A stretch of DNA of 64,000 bases, from assembly GCF_019049625.1 (NCBI RefSeq), contig NZ_JAFMOY010000127.1, forward strand, positions 124,001 through 188,000, in the 5' to 3' direction. The notes under the pieces were generated by a model. That model was not told the origin of the DNA. It searched no databases and saw nothing but the letters and a program-made list of their open reading frames with translations. This document shows positions 29,146 through 36,873 of this stretch, piece after piece; positions within the stretch are counted from its first letter, which is position 1; each line of letters begins with the position of its first letter. Both the position numbers and the translations under genes were made by a program. The DNA is from Rahnella ecdela. GTDB lineage: Bacteria > Pseudomonadota > Gammaproteobacteria > Enterobacterales > Enterobacteriaceae.

Positions 29146-29625
29146 ATGCTCTCACTCAGACACATCCATCATCGACATCTGCATATTCCGGCCTGGCTCG
29201 GAATTGTGGCGATCCTGATGTTGTTTATTGCGCCGATGATTTCTAAAGAACTGGTAGCAGAGGGTGCGCAGCATATGATGATGCCCGGCATGATGATGTC
29301 CGAAATGGACATGCCGGAAGCCGATATGGCTGGCATGAATATGTCAGACCATCACGCATCATCGAAGGAACATTGCCAGAAGCAAACCTGTAAATCAGCG
29401 CCGCAGGATGCCGTGAAAGCCATGCTTTCAGGTGACATGAGCGATGCCGCTTGCGGTTATTGCGTGCTGCTGGTGCATTTACCGATGCTAGATTTACAGG
29501 CCATGCCGATGCAGTGGTCGCTGGATTTCTCCAGCCGTGCCCCTCCGCGCGCTGCGATACAACGTCAGATCCCTTCACTGTTCTTCACGGATTCCCAGCC
29601 CCGCGCACCGCCTGTTTTTCTGTAA
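29146..29625 (+). CDS. DUF2946-like, Met/His-rich membrane-anchored protein
   Basis: A 159-residue protein with an N-terminal basic, His-rich segment (RHIHHRHLHIP) and one signal-anchor helix (about 17-33), followed by a Met-rich stretch (HMMMPGMMMSEMDMPEADMAGMNM), a DHHASSKEH cluster and three later cysteines (CQKQTC, CGYC). Such Met/His/Cys patterns are typical of periplasmic copper-binding proteins, and the CGYC plus proline-rich C-terminus fits the DUF2946 family. It precedes a PepSY membrane protein that carries the same kind of Met/His motif, so the two probably form an operon. A role in copper handling is inference. Confidence 0.7.
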   Translation: MLSLRHIHHRHLHIPAWLGIVAILMLFIAPMISKELVAEGAQHMMMPGMMMSEMDMPEADMAGMNMSDHHASSKEHCQKQTCKSAPQDAVKAMLSGDMSDAACGYCVLLVHLPMLDLQAMPMQWSLDFSSRAPPRAAIQRQIPSLFFTDSQPRAPPVFL

Positions 29626-29710
29626 CTGCCTCTGAATCATTATTTTCAAGTTGACCGCGATAATTATCGCTGTTGACGGCGTGCTATTTGAAATTCAGGA
29701 AATCAGCTTT

Positions 29711-31186
29711 ATGAATCAACCTGCAAACCTGCCAGCCAGCGCGGGTAAAAAAATGCCTGCGCAGGCGGCCTTTCTGGCGTTGCTGCGCCGTGTGCATTTC
29801 TACATCGGCCTGTTCGTCGGGCCGTTTATTTTTGTCGCGGCACTCACCGGTACGCTATATGTGCTGACCCCTCAGTTCGAAAATTATCTCTATGCGGATG
29901 CACTCTTTACCTCGTCAAAAGGAGAGGCACAGCCGCTTTCCCGGCAGATTGATGCCGCGCTAAATGTTGCCGGTCAGGATAAACAGATTTACGCGGTCAG
30001 ACCGGCACCTTCTGCGGGGGAAACTACACGGGTGATGTTTTCTGACCCGAACCTCGGGGCATCCAAAAGCCGTGCGATATTCATCGACCCGGTGACACTG
30101 GCGGTGAAAGGGGACATGACGGTATACGGTACCAGCGGTATTTTGCCGTTCCGCACCTGGCTGGATGATTTGCATCGCGGCCTGTTGCTGGGCGATGCGG
30201 GGCGTGTTTACAGCGAGCTCGCTGCGTCATGGCTTTGGGTCGCCGCGCTTGGCGGGGTTATCCTCTGGCTGGCCAGCCGCAAATCCCGCTCGCCGCGCAA
30301 GTGGAGTGAGAAAATAGTGAAACAGCAGCACAGCTGTCGCTGGCACAGCTCGCTCGGCCTGATATTACTGGCCGGATTGCTGTTCTTTTCTGCCACCGGC
30401 CTCACCTGGTCACAATGGGCGGGCGACAATATAGGCGTATTACGCGCTTATATGGGCTGGATGACTCCCGCGGTGAAAACCAGTTTAGACCCGCTGGCAG
30501 AGGCGGCACCGGCAGATGAACATGCGGAACATCATGCGCCTATGGCCGACATGCCAGATATGCCGGGAATGGACATGTCCGGACATGCAATGCCAGCTGC
30601 GCCGCAGGCTGTCACGGTTTCTGCTGTGACTTTTGATGCGGTGGTTCAGGCCGCGCGTGCATCTGAGATTGAGGCGAATAAAATCGAAATTCGTCCGGCT
30701 TATACGGCTGGTAAAGCCTGGACGGTAACGGAAGTCGACCGCAGCTGGCCAACGCAGGTAGATGCGGTTTCTGTCGATCCCGGCTCTTTGCAGATTGTTG
30801 ATCACGTGCGGTTTGCTGATTTCCCTTTGCTCGCCAAACTGACCCGCTGGGGGGTGGATGCGCATATGGGGATCCTTTTCGGTGTATGGAATCAGGCCAT
30901 TCTGGTGATTTTTGGCGTCGGGCTTTGCGTGTTGATTGCCTGGGGATATCGTCTGTGGTGGTTGCGCAGAACGGTCAGCAATGACGGCAGTAATCCGGCT
31001 GTCACGCTGCTGCAAACCTGGAAAACAGTGCCGTTCAGCCTGCAATGCCCGATATTTCTCATCACCCTCGGTCTGGCGATTTCATTGCCGGTGATGGGCG
31101 CGAGCCTGGTGATTTTCCTGCTGATTGATGTTTTCCGCTGGCAGAAAAACAGACGTACAGCGAAAGTGCTTTCTGCGGCCGGTTAA
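29711..31186 (+). CDS. PepSY-associated transmembrane protein with Met/His-rich insert
   Basis: A 491-residue inner-membrane protein with about four or five helices: HFYIGLFVGPFIFVAALTGTLYVL near the N-terminus, a helix near residues 175-195, one near 225-245, and two near the C-terminus. Periplasmic PepSY-like regions lie between them. A central periplasmic insert (about residues 270-300) reads AEHHAPMADMPDMPGMDMSG, resembling the metal-binding stretch of the preceding gene. The WDDLHRGLLLGD-type segment is typical of the PepSY_TM family, often linked to siderophore or metal reduction. The start at 29711 has AGGA 10 bp upstream; the upstream in-frame ATG at 29651 lacks homology. Confidence 0.8.
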   Translation: MNQPANLPASAGKKMPAQAAFLALLRRVHFYIGLFVGPFIFVAALTGTLYVLTPQFENYLYADALFTSSKGEAQPLSRQIDAALNVAGQDKQIYAVRPAPSAGETTRVMFSDPNLGASKSRAIFIDPVTLAVKGDMTVYGTSGILPFRTWLDDLHRGLLLGDAGRVYSELAASWLWVAALGGVILWLASRKSRSPRKWSEKIVKQQHSCRWHSSLGLILLAGLLFFSATGLTWSQWAGDNIGVLRAYMGWMTPAVKTSLDPLAEAAPADEHAEHHAPMADMPDMPGMDMSGHAMPAAPQAVTVSAVTFDAVVQAARASEIEANKIEIRPAYTAGKAWTVTEVDRSWPTQVDAVSVDPGSLQIVDHVRFADFPLLAKLTRWGVDAHMGILFGVWNQAILVIFGVGLCVLIAWGYRLWWLRRTVSNDGSNPAVTLLQTWKTVPFSLQCPIFLITLGLAISLPVMGASLVIFLLIDVFRWQKNRRTAKVLSAAG

Positions 31187-31216
31187 CGCTGGCCGGAAGT
31201 GACATCAAATGACAAT

Positions 31217-31234
31217 TTGCGGGACGTCCCGCAA
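31217..31234. other. Perfect 18-bp palindrome in the 3' region of the PepSY gene
   Basis: TTGCGGGACGTCCCGCAA is fully self-complementary, has no loop and no following T-run, and lies 8 bp before the terminator stem, which repeats its CGGGAC core. It could be a dimeric protein site or a terminator remnant. Confidence 0.5.
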
Positions 31235-31241
31235 CGGTATG

Positions 31242-31268
31242 ACGGGACTCTGTATGAGTCCCGTTTTT
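31242..31268 (+). terminator. Rho-independent terminator after the DUF2946-PepSY pair
   Basis: A 9-bp stem ACGGGACTC / GAGTCCCGT with a TGTAT loop, followed by T5. Confidence 0.88.
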
Positions 31269-31360
31269 ATTGCGTGATGCCCCGGGGAAAACACTTTTGC
31301 AGTGGCAGAGGTTTGATTCTTCGGGTAACGTCAGCGCATCGTTTTCAATGAAGAAAAACT

Positions 31361-32488
31361 ATGTTGATAGCAGCGTTTGGCACCGTTTTTAAGCCGTTTT
31401 TACGTGACAGGTTTTTGCATCTTTTAGTGCTGCTGGGCGTCATTCTGGCGCTGTTTCAGCCTGCAAAAATAGCGCAATTTCCGCAGTTTGTTGACTGGGA
31501 CACCATCGTTACGCTGCTGGGATTATTGATGCTGACCAAAGGTGTTGAAGTCAGCGGCTATTTTGATTTTGTTGGCCGCAAGATGATTAACGCCATTGAT
31601 AATGAACGCAGACTGGCGCTGTTTCTGGTGATGGCGGCGGCGGTGCTTTCCACGTTTATGACGAACGACGTGGCGCTGTTTATCGTTATTCCGCTGACGA
31701 TCACCCTGAAAAAACTGACATCGCTGCCGGTAACGCGCCTGATCATATTTGAAGCGCTGGCGGTGAATGCCGGTTCGCTGCTTACGCCGATAGGCAATCC
31801 GCAGAACATTTTGCTGTGGAATAAGTCTGGTTTGTCGTTTTTACATTTCACCGGGCAGATGGCACCGCTGGCGTTAATCACGCTGGTCGCGCTGCTGGTC
31901 GTTACCTGGTGTTGTTTTCCTTCGCACAGCCTGAAAAAACTGGAAAGCAATCAGGGGTATCCGTTTCAGAAACGTTTACTGATTTGCTGCGTGACGCTGT
32001 ATGCGGTGTTTATTGCCTGTGTGGATCTGGGGCTGGCGCTGTATGGCTTACTGGTCGTAATTTTGTGTTTCCTGATGCTGGCGCGGAATGTTTTACTGCG
32101 TATTGACTGGCCGCTGATCCTGGTTTTCATCGTGATGTTTATCGATGTGCGCCTGATTGTGGGCTTACAGGTTTTACACCACGCGTTTGCGCAGATCCAC
32201 CGCTTGCCGGATTACGGGCATTATCTGCTCAGCATCGGACTTTCTCAGGTGATCAGCAACGTACCGGCGACGATCCTGATGATCAACTATCTGCCTTCCG
32301 GCCCATTGCTGGCTTATGCTGTGAATGCCGGTGGTTTCGGGCTGGCGATTGGATCGCTGGCTAATCTGATCGCCCTACGCATGGCGAATGATAAAAAAAT
32401 CTGGCTCAGATTTCACTTTTACTCCTTCCCGTTTCTGCTCTTCAGTGGCGTGGCGGGCTGGCTGCTGCTGGCGCTGTTCGCTAACTAG
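31361..32488 (+). CDS. ybiR: YbiR-like anion permease (ArsB/NhaD-SLC13 superfamily)
   Basis: A 375-residue protein with about ten hydrophobic segments. TLLGLLMLTKGVEVSGYFDFVGRK, TFMTNDVALFIVIPLT and FEALAVNAGSLLTPIGNPQN are the signature of this ion-transporter superfamily and resemble E. coli YbiR closely. The substrate is unknown. The ATG at 31361 has only a weak AAGAAA ribosome site. Its 3' end overlaps by 8 bp the 3' end of the convergent MocR regulator gene. Confidence 0.8.
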   Translation: MLIAAFGTVFKPFLRDRFLHLLVLLGVILALFQPAKIAQFPQFVDWDTIVTLLGLLMLTKGVEVSGYFDFVGRKMINAIDNERRLALFLVMAAAVLSTFMTNDVALFIVIPLTITLKKLTSLPVTRLIIFEALAVNAGSLLTPIGNPQNILLWNKSGLSFLHFTGQMAPLALITLVALLVVTWCCFPSHSLKKLESNQGYPFQKRLLICCVTLYAVFIACVDLGLALYGLLVVILCFLMLARNVLLRIDWPLILVFIVMFIDVRLIVGLQVLHHAFAQIHRLPDYGHYLLSIGLSQVISNVPATILMINYLPSGPLLAYAVNAGGFGLAIGSLANLIALRMANDKKIWLRFHFYSFPFLLFSGVAGWLLLALFAN

Positions 32489-33959
32489 CCGACACCTTCA
32501 GCGACGCCAGACGGTTTATGGCACCGGTGATTTCAGCAGGTGTTAATGCCGAGAACCCCAGCAGCCAGCCGTCCTGGTGCTGGCCGGAGTCGCCGAGAAA
32601 TAGTGGTGAAAGGCGCGGGGTCTCAACCCCGGCCTGCGCGGCGAGCAGGCTGAGATATTGCTCCTGTCCGGCAGGAAGGTGAGCAGCAAGCTGTAACCCA
32701 CCCGCTGCTACCTGCGGAGTGAGCCACTCAATTTTCTTCCTGATTTGCTCCAGCAGATGATCACGGCGGCTGTGGTAAAGCTGACGGGAGAAACGCAGGT
32801 GTGAGGCAAAATGTCCGGCCTGCATAAATTCGGCGGTGACTGCCTGCATCAGTTGTGAGGAATGGCCATCACTGACAGTGCGCAGTGTCACCATCGGCGC
32901 GACGAGGGCGGGCGGTAATACCACGTAGGCCAGCCGTAAAGATGGGAATAACACTTTCGAAAAAGTGCCGAGATAAATGACCTGCTGATGTTTATCCAGC
33001 CCCTGCATGGCCGGAAGCGGTCGTCCGTCATAATGCAGTTCGCTGTCATAATCGTCTTCGACTATCCAGCTTCCGTGGCGCTTTGCATAATCGAGCAGAT
33101 GCAGGCGGCGCGGCAAACTCAGGCTGGCACCGGTCGGATAATGATGCGAAGGCGTCAGATATATCAGACGTGGCACGGGTAAATCGGGCTCCGGTGCCAT
33201 TCCTTCCCCATCCACCGGAACAGGGCAAATGTCGGCTCCCGCACTGGCAAAAGCGTTTCGTGCGCCTGAGTATCCCGGTTGCTCCAGCCAGACGGTATCG
33301 GCAGGGTCGATAAGCAACATTGCCAGCAGCTGAAGCGCCTGCTGCGAACTGGTGGTGATCAGGATTTGTTCCGGGTTGCACAGCACGCCTCGGGATTGCT
33401 GCAAATAGCTGGCGACCGCCTCTCGCAAAGGCTGGTAGCCCTGCGGGTCGCCGTATCCCAGCAATTTTTCGCCCTGAGTCCGCAGCTGTCTGGCGGTGAT
33501 TTGCTTCCAGATTTTCAGCGGGAAGGCGCTAAGGTCTGGAGAGCCGGCGGCAAAAGGAACGGGTAACAGAGGGTCGCGGCATCCGCCGGTGGCGACCATT
33601 TTGTGTCCCCGCGCGGACAGTCTTGAAAGCCCCACGGAGGCGGTTTTATTGTTGCGCGATACGGTGCTGTGCGGCAGCGATGCGTTGACAAATGTGCCCC
33701 GGCCGGTCTGCCGCTGTAAATATCCCTCGGCTTCAACCTGCGCATATGCGGCTTCCACGGTGACACGTGACAGTCTGAGATCGGCTGCCAGAATCCGGGA
33801 GGAGGGTAGCCTTTCACCGCCCGCAAGGGCACCGGTAATCATTGCCTGTCGCAACGCCGCACACAGCCTGTCGCGTAAGCCTGTGGAGGATCCTCCCGCA
33901 GTAGTTGCGGTGTTTTCGAAAAGCGTAATCAGTGCTGATGGCCGAAGTTGCGCTGACAT
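32481..33959 (-). CDS. MocR/PdxR-type transcriptional regulator (GntR HTH fused to aminotransferase domain)
   Basis: A 492-residue fusion. The N-terminal winged helix of GntR type (GERLPSSRILAADLRLSRVTVEAAYAQVEAEGYL) is followed by a linker and a fold-type I aminotransferase-like domain. The PLP-lysine region is YLGTFSKVLFPSLRLAY, and IVEDDYDSELHYDGRPLPA is the usual MocR segment. Such proteins sense PLP or amino-acid/amine ligands. I chose the ATG at 33959 because longer starts would place coding sequence across the inverted repeat GGTCTTAT/ATAAGACC (33964-34004), which looks like its operator. Divergent from a rhodanese gene, the likely target. Confidence 0.85.
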   Translation of the reverse strand: MSAQLRPSALITLFENTATTAGGSSTGLRDRLCAALRQAMITGALAGGERLPSSRILAADLRLSRVTVEAAYAQVEAEGYLQRQTGRGTFVNASLPHSTVSRNNKTASVGLSRLSARGHKMVATGGCRDPLLPVPFAAGSPDLSAFPLKIWKQITARQLRTQGEKLLGYGDPQGYQPLREAVASYLQQSRGVLCNPEQILITTSSQQALQLLAMLLIDPADTVWLEQPGYSGARNAFASAGADICPVPVDGEGMAPEPDLPVPRLIYLTPSHHYPTGASLSLPRRLHLLDYAKRHGSWIVEDDYDSELHYDGRPLPAMQGLDKHQQVIYLGTFSKVLFPSLRLAYVVLPPALVAPMVTLRTVSDGHSSQLMQAVTAEFMQAGHFASHLRFSRQLYHSRRDHLLEQIRKKIEWLTPQVAAGGLQLAAHLPAGQEQYLSLLAAQAGVETPRLSPLFLGDSGQHQDGWLLGFSALTPAEITGAINRLASLKVSAS

Positions 33960-33963
33960 GATG

Positions 33964-34004
33964 GGTCTTATAGTTGGCGGAAAATTGGCATTAATCATAA
34001 GACC
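33964..34004. promoter_or_regulatory. Inverted repeat operator in the MocR-rhodanese divergent promoter
   Basis: GGTCTTAT (33964-33971) and ATAAGACC (33997-34004) form a perfect 8-bp inverted repeat with a 25-bp spacer, between the divergent starts at 33959 and 34060. MocR regulators commonly bind short GGTCTTA-like repeats around their own promoters. Confidence 0.6.
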
Positions 34005-34059
34005 AAAAACAGCGATGATGGAACTGTTTTCAGCCACATCACTTAATGAGGAAGCGTGT

Positions 34060-34515
34060 ATGCAACAAGAGTCATATGTTTTGGGATTTGCTCCACCATC
34101 ACCGGAAATCAGCGCAGCTTACCTGTTGTCGAAACTGAGCTTTTATACTGATGCGGCGGATGTCGCGGCGGATTTGCAAAATGGCGTCAGCGGGATTGTG
34201 GTTGTTGATACCCGTTCTGCTGAACATTATGCACGCGGTCATGTGCCGGGCGCAGTCAGTTTTCCGCACAAACTGATGACAGCAGACAGCACCCGCGAAC
34301 TCAGCAAAGAGAGGATTTATGTAACTTACTGCGACGGGATCGGATGCAACGGTTCGACGCAGGGCGCATACAAACTGGCGAAGCTGGGGTTCAGGGTGAA
34401 AGAGATGATTGGCGGGCTGGATTTTTGGATCCGCGATCAGCACCCGCTGGCTGCGGGTGAAGAACGCGGAAACTATTCAAAGGCTCTGGCCCCTGATGAT
34501 TGTGGCTGTGCCTGA
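34060..34515 (+). CDS. Rhodanese-domain sulfurtransferase-like protein
   Basis: A 151-residue single rhodanese domain. The fold begins around ALLSKL-type residues, DTRSAEHYARGHVPGAVSFPH is the conserved CH2A-like segment, and YCDGIGCNGSTQGAYKLAKLGF contains the active-site loop with the catalytic Cys at its start. The C-terminus ends DDCGCA, an extra Cys pair. The start has GAGGAA 7 bp upstream; a longer overlapping frame beginning at 33496 runs antisense to the regulator and is discarded. It is divergent from the MocR regulator and probably controlled by it. The sulfur acceptor is unknown. Confidence 0.8.
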   Translation: MQQESYVLGFAPPSPEISAAYLLSKLSFYTDAADVAADLQNGVSGIVVVDTRSAEHYARGHVPGAVSFPHKLMTADSTRELSKERIYVTYCDGIGCNGSTQGAYKLAKLGFRVKEMIGGLDFWIRDQHPLAAGEERGNYSKALAPDDCGCA

Positions 34516-34531
34516 TGTTTTGTTGCGGTGT

Positions 34532-35581
34532 TTAAAACAACATCCACAGCAGAATTACGACGACCACGAACGCAATAACCAGCAGAGGTTTGCCGCCAAT
34601 GGCCTGCATGGAAGGCGGCAGTATGGCAATCAGCGGATTCATGATTGGTTGAGGATCGGTGCGCGATACGGTCGTGAATGTATCATCGGTTTCATCCGCA
34701 CGCGGTGAGCGATCTACCCGCTGGTTGAACAGTACGCCGATCAGGTCACTGACCTGTGCCTGATTCAGCGGTGTGGATAACGTCGCACTGAAGCGGTTAT
34801 CGGCATATTCGGTCAGCTGATGAATTTCATGCGTACTGGCCGGTTGCTTGAGCACGCTGAGCAGGGTAGTCAGCGTTGGTGCCGTGGTCTGCTGGCTGAG
34901 CGAGGCTTTCACCTGCAAGAACTGGCTGAGCAACTGGAAATGTTTTGCCGGGATTGGTTCACCGGCTTTGACGCCCACCAGTGTAAACAGCGTCTGCCAG
35001 ACTTTAACCGGTGCTTCGCCGGTCGCGGCACTCAGACGTGTTACCAGTTGCTGCAAACTGTTGTGTTCGGCAGGCAGTAAAGGGCGATCGGTAACCGGCG
35101 TTTGCTGCGGTAGCGGGATATTCATCTGACGGGTCTGGATAAGATCCAGCACCTGTTGCAGCTGCGGATGCGTCAGCTGGCTGAGTACGGTGTGCCCGAA
35201 ATTCTGGCGGATAAAATCACTGACCGCCTGACGGTTATTGCCCTGCGGCAACAGTTCGGTCAGTTGCACCATCAGCTGGCGCGACGCGTGGCTGTCCTGT
35301 GCCTGAGTCAGTTTTCCCTGTAACAGGGTTTCCGCCTGCGGGAACTGCTGCGAGGTGATTTCCGCGCCATGCGGCAGCGAAAGCTCGTGGCGCAGGCTGG
35401 CCCAGATTTCAGCAGATTTGACCGGTGTCAGCGCCATCAGTTTGACGATCAGTTTTTCCAGCGTGGTGCGCTGTACCGGCGTTAATGGCAGCTCAGCGCC
35501 TGTTTTTGCAGGAACGGTTTGGCCCTGTGGTTGTGTTCTGTTATCGCCAACCGGCATACCCGGGCCGCTCAAAGGTTGCAT
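34532..35581 (-). CDS. flk: Flagellar biosynthesis regulator Flk
   Basis: A 349-residue protein, largely hydrophilic and Gln/Leu-rich, with one C-terminal membrane helix (KPLLVIAFVVVVILLWMLF). TDRPLLPAEHNSLQQLVTRLSAATGE and GNNRQAVSDFIRQNFGH match E. coli Flk. Flk blocks premature switching of the flagellar export apparatus to late substrates and affects FlgM secretion. Its presence implies a flagellated organism. It lies upstream of pdxB in E. coli; here an EamA/AraC pair is inserted between them. Confidence 0.88.
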   Translation of the reverse strand: MQPLSGPGMPVGDNRTQPQGQTVPAKTGAELPLTPVQRTTLEKLIVKLMALTPVKSAEIWASLRHELSLPHGAEITSQQFPQAETLLQGKLTQAQDSHASRQLMVQLTELLPQGNNRQAVSDFIRQNFGHTVLSQLTHPQLQQVLDLIQTRQMNIPLPQQTPVTDRPLLPAEHNSLQQLVTRLSAATGEAPVKVWQTLFTLVGVKAGEPIPAKHFQLLSQFLQVKASLSQQTTAPTLTTLLSVLKQPASTHEIHQLTEYADNRFSATLSTPLNQAQVSDLIGVLFNQRVDRSPRADETDDTFTTVSRTDPQPIMNPLIAILPPSMQAIGGKPLLVIAFVVVVILLWMLF

Positions 35582-35808
35582 ATCACCGTCCTTCGCTGGA
35601 AATTAAAAACGTCACTTAAACCTAAGGTTAATAAACTCAGGTTAAAAGTAACCAGTACGGCGCAGAGCGCGGAAGCGCCTCATCATACCTGCAAAGTGTT
35701 TTGACCGACACCGTGAAAAGCAGGCTGGCGGAGATTCCTGAAGATATTGTTGCTTAAAACGGCGGGTGAAAATGGAATGCGGGGCGCGAAAGCGAAAAGC
35801 AGGAAGAA

Positions 35809-35833
35809 GCGCCATCCTTTTTCCGGATGGCGC
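35809..35833 (-). terminator. Hairpin after the EamA gene
   Basis: GCGCCATCC / GGATGGCGC is a perfect 9-bp stem with a 7-nt loop just after the EamA stop codon. The following T-run on the minus strand is weak. The rest of the 258-bp gap to flk shows nothing recognisable. Confidence 0.5.
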
Positions 35834-35839
35834 AGGGGT

Positions 35840-36745
35840 TTAGCTGATTTCTTTTTGTGCCGCAGGCGACTTGCAGGAATACAACGGTTTGCGTAAACGC
35901 TGTGCGAGGATTACACCGGCAAGCGTGATACCGCCGCCGATCAGATGATAGCTGTGTAGCTGTTCATGCAGGAACAGGACGGCGATCACCGCAGTGAAAA
36001 TCGGCGACAGGTTCATGAAAATAGACGCTTTATTGGCCCCGAGGCGAATAACGCCCTGGATCCACATGAAGGGCGCATTAATCGACGCCGGGATCCCGGC
36101 GAACAGCACCAGCGGAATATTATGCGCGTTCAGGCTGACATCGTTCGCCAGCAGGAAGTTTGGCAGCAGTAACAGCACGCCGAAAATGATCTGCACATAC
36201 AGAGACTGCCAGTTTGGCAGCGGTATCGCCCAACGTTTGGTTAACACGCCGTATAACGCATAGGACGCGGACGCGGCAAACATCATCAGTTCTCCCTTGC
36301 CGATGCCGTGCTGCAACAGCTGCGCCGGATTGCCCGCACTCACCAGCCATACTAAGCCGCCGAGTGAAATAATACTGCCCAGCGCGACGCCTACGGTAGG
36401 GACGATGCGCAGCACCACCAGACCAATCAGAACAGTGAGCAAGGGGATCAGAGAATTGAGGATCCCCATAAACAGCGCGCTGACGCTGTGGGCGGCGTAA
36501 TACGCCAGGCTCTGGTACAGCACCATACCCAGCAGACCGAGGATCAGCAGTTTCCACCAGTATTGTTTTACCGCTTTCAGGTTACGCAGCAGGCCTGGCA
36601 GCACAAAAGGGGTCAGCGTTAATAAAGCCAGCAGCCAGCGGTAGAACGAAATGGCCGCCGGATCGATAGCGGAAGCCGAGGCTTTACTCACCACCGCATT
36701 CAGCGACCAGATGAGTACAGCAAAGAGAGGAAACAGCGCATTCAT
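35840..36745 (-). CDS. EamA/DMT-family exporter
   Basis: A 301-residue membrane protein with ten hydrophobic helices arranged as two EamA repeats. It begins MNALFPLFAVLIWSLNAVVSKAS and has ISFYRWLLALLTLTPFVLP, YQSLAYYAAHSVSALFMGILNSLIPL, and a second repeat with NKASIFMNLSPIFTAVIAVLFLHE. Relatives export metabolites, amino acids or drugs. It is divergent from an AraC-type regulator with a shared promoter region containing CAGACAA repeats, an arrangement like the E. coli nimR-nimT pair, so the regulator probably controls it. Confidence 0.85.
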   Translation of the reverse strand: MNALFPLFAVLIWSLNAVVSKASASAIDPAAISFYRWLLALLTLTPFVLPGLLRNLKAVKQYWWKLLILGLLGMVLYQSLAYYAAHSVSALFMGILNSLIPLLTVLIGLVVLRIVPTVGVALGSIISLGGLVWLVSAGNPAQLLQHGIGKGELMMFAASASYALYGVLTKRWAIPLPNWQSLYVQIIFGVLLLLPNFLLANDVSLNAHNIPLVLFAGIPASINAPFMWIQGVIRLGANKASIFMNLSPIFTAVIAVLFLHEQLHSYHLIGGGITLAGVILAQRLRKPLYSCKSPAAQKEIS

Positions 36746-36785
36746 TGATTATTATCCCTGAGTAAATCGTTACGGTAGTGTACGG

Positions 36786-36864
36786 TTGTCTTATTTCTTA
36801 TATATAACGATAATCAGACAATACATCGCGCAATTCAGACAACCCTCGCGTAGCTCACAGACAA
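36786..36864. promoter_or_regulatory. CAGACAA direct-repeat array in the EamA-AraC divergent promoter
   Basis: AGACAA occurs in the same orientation at 36816-36821, 36837-36842 and 36859-36864 (start spacings 21 and 22 bp, two helical turns), each preceded by C. The inverse TTGTCT lies at 36786-36791. Direct repeats on one DNA face are typical AraC-family operators. Confidence 0.6.
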
Positions 36865-36873
36865 AAGGTTTTT

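Noticed and set aside
33496-34059. 188-codon N-terminal extension of the rhodanese frame
   Set aside because: It runs antisense through the MocR regulator gene; the ATG at 34060 has a strong GAGGAA ribosome site and starts the rhodanese homology.
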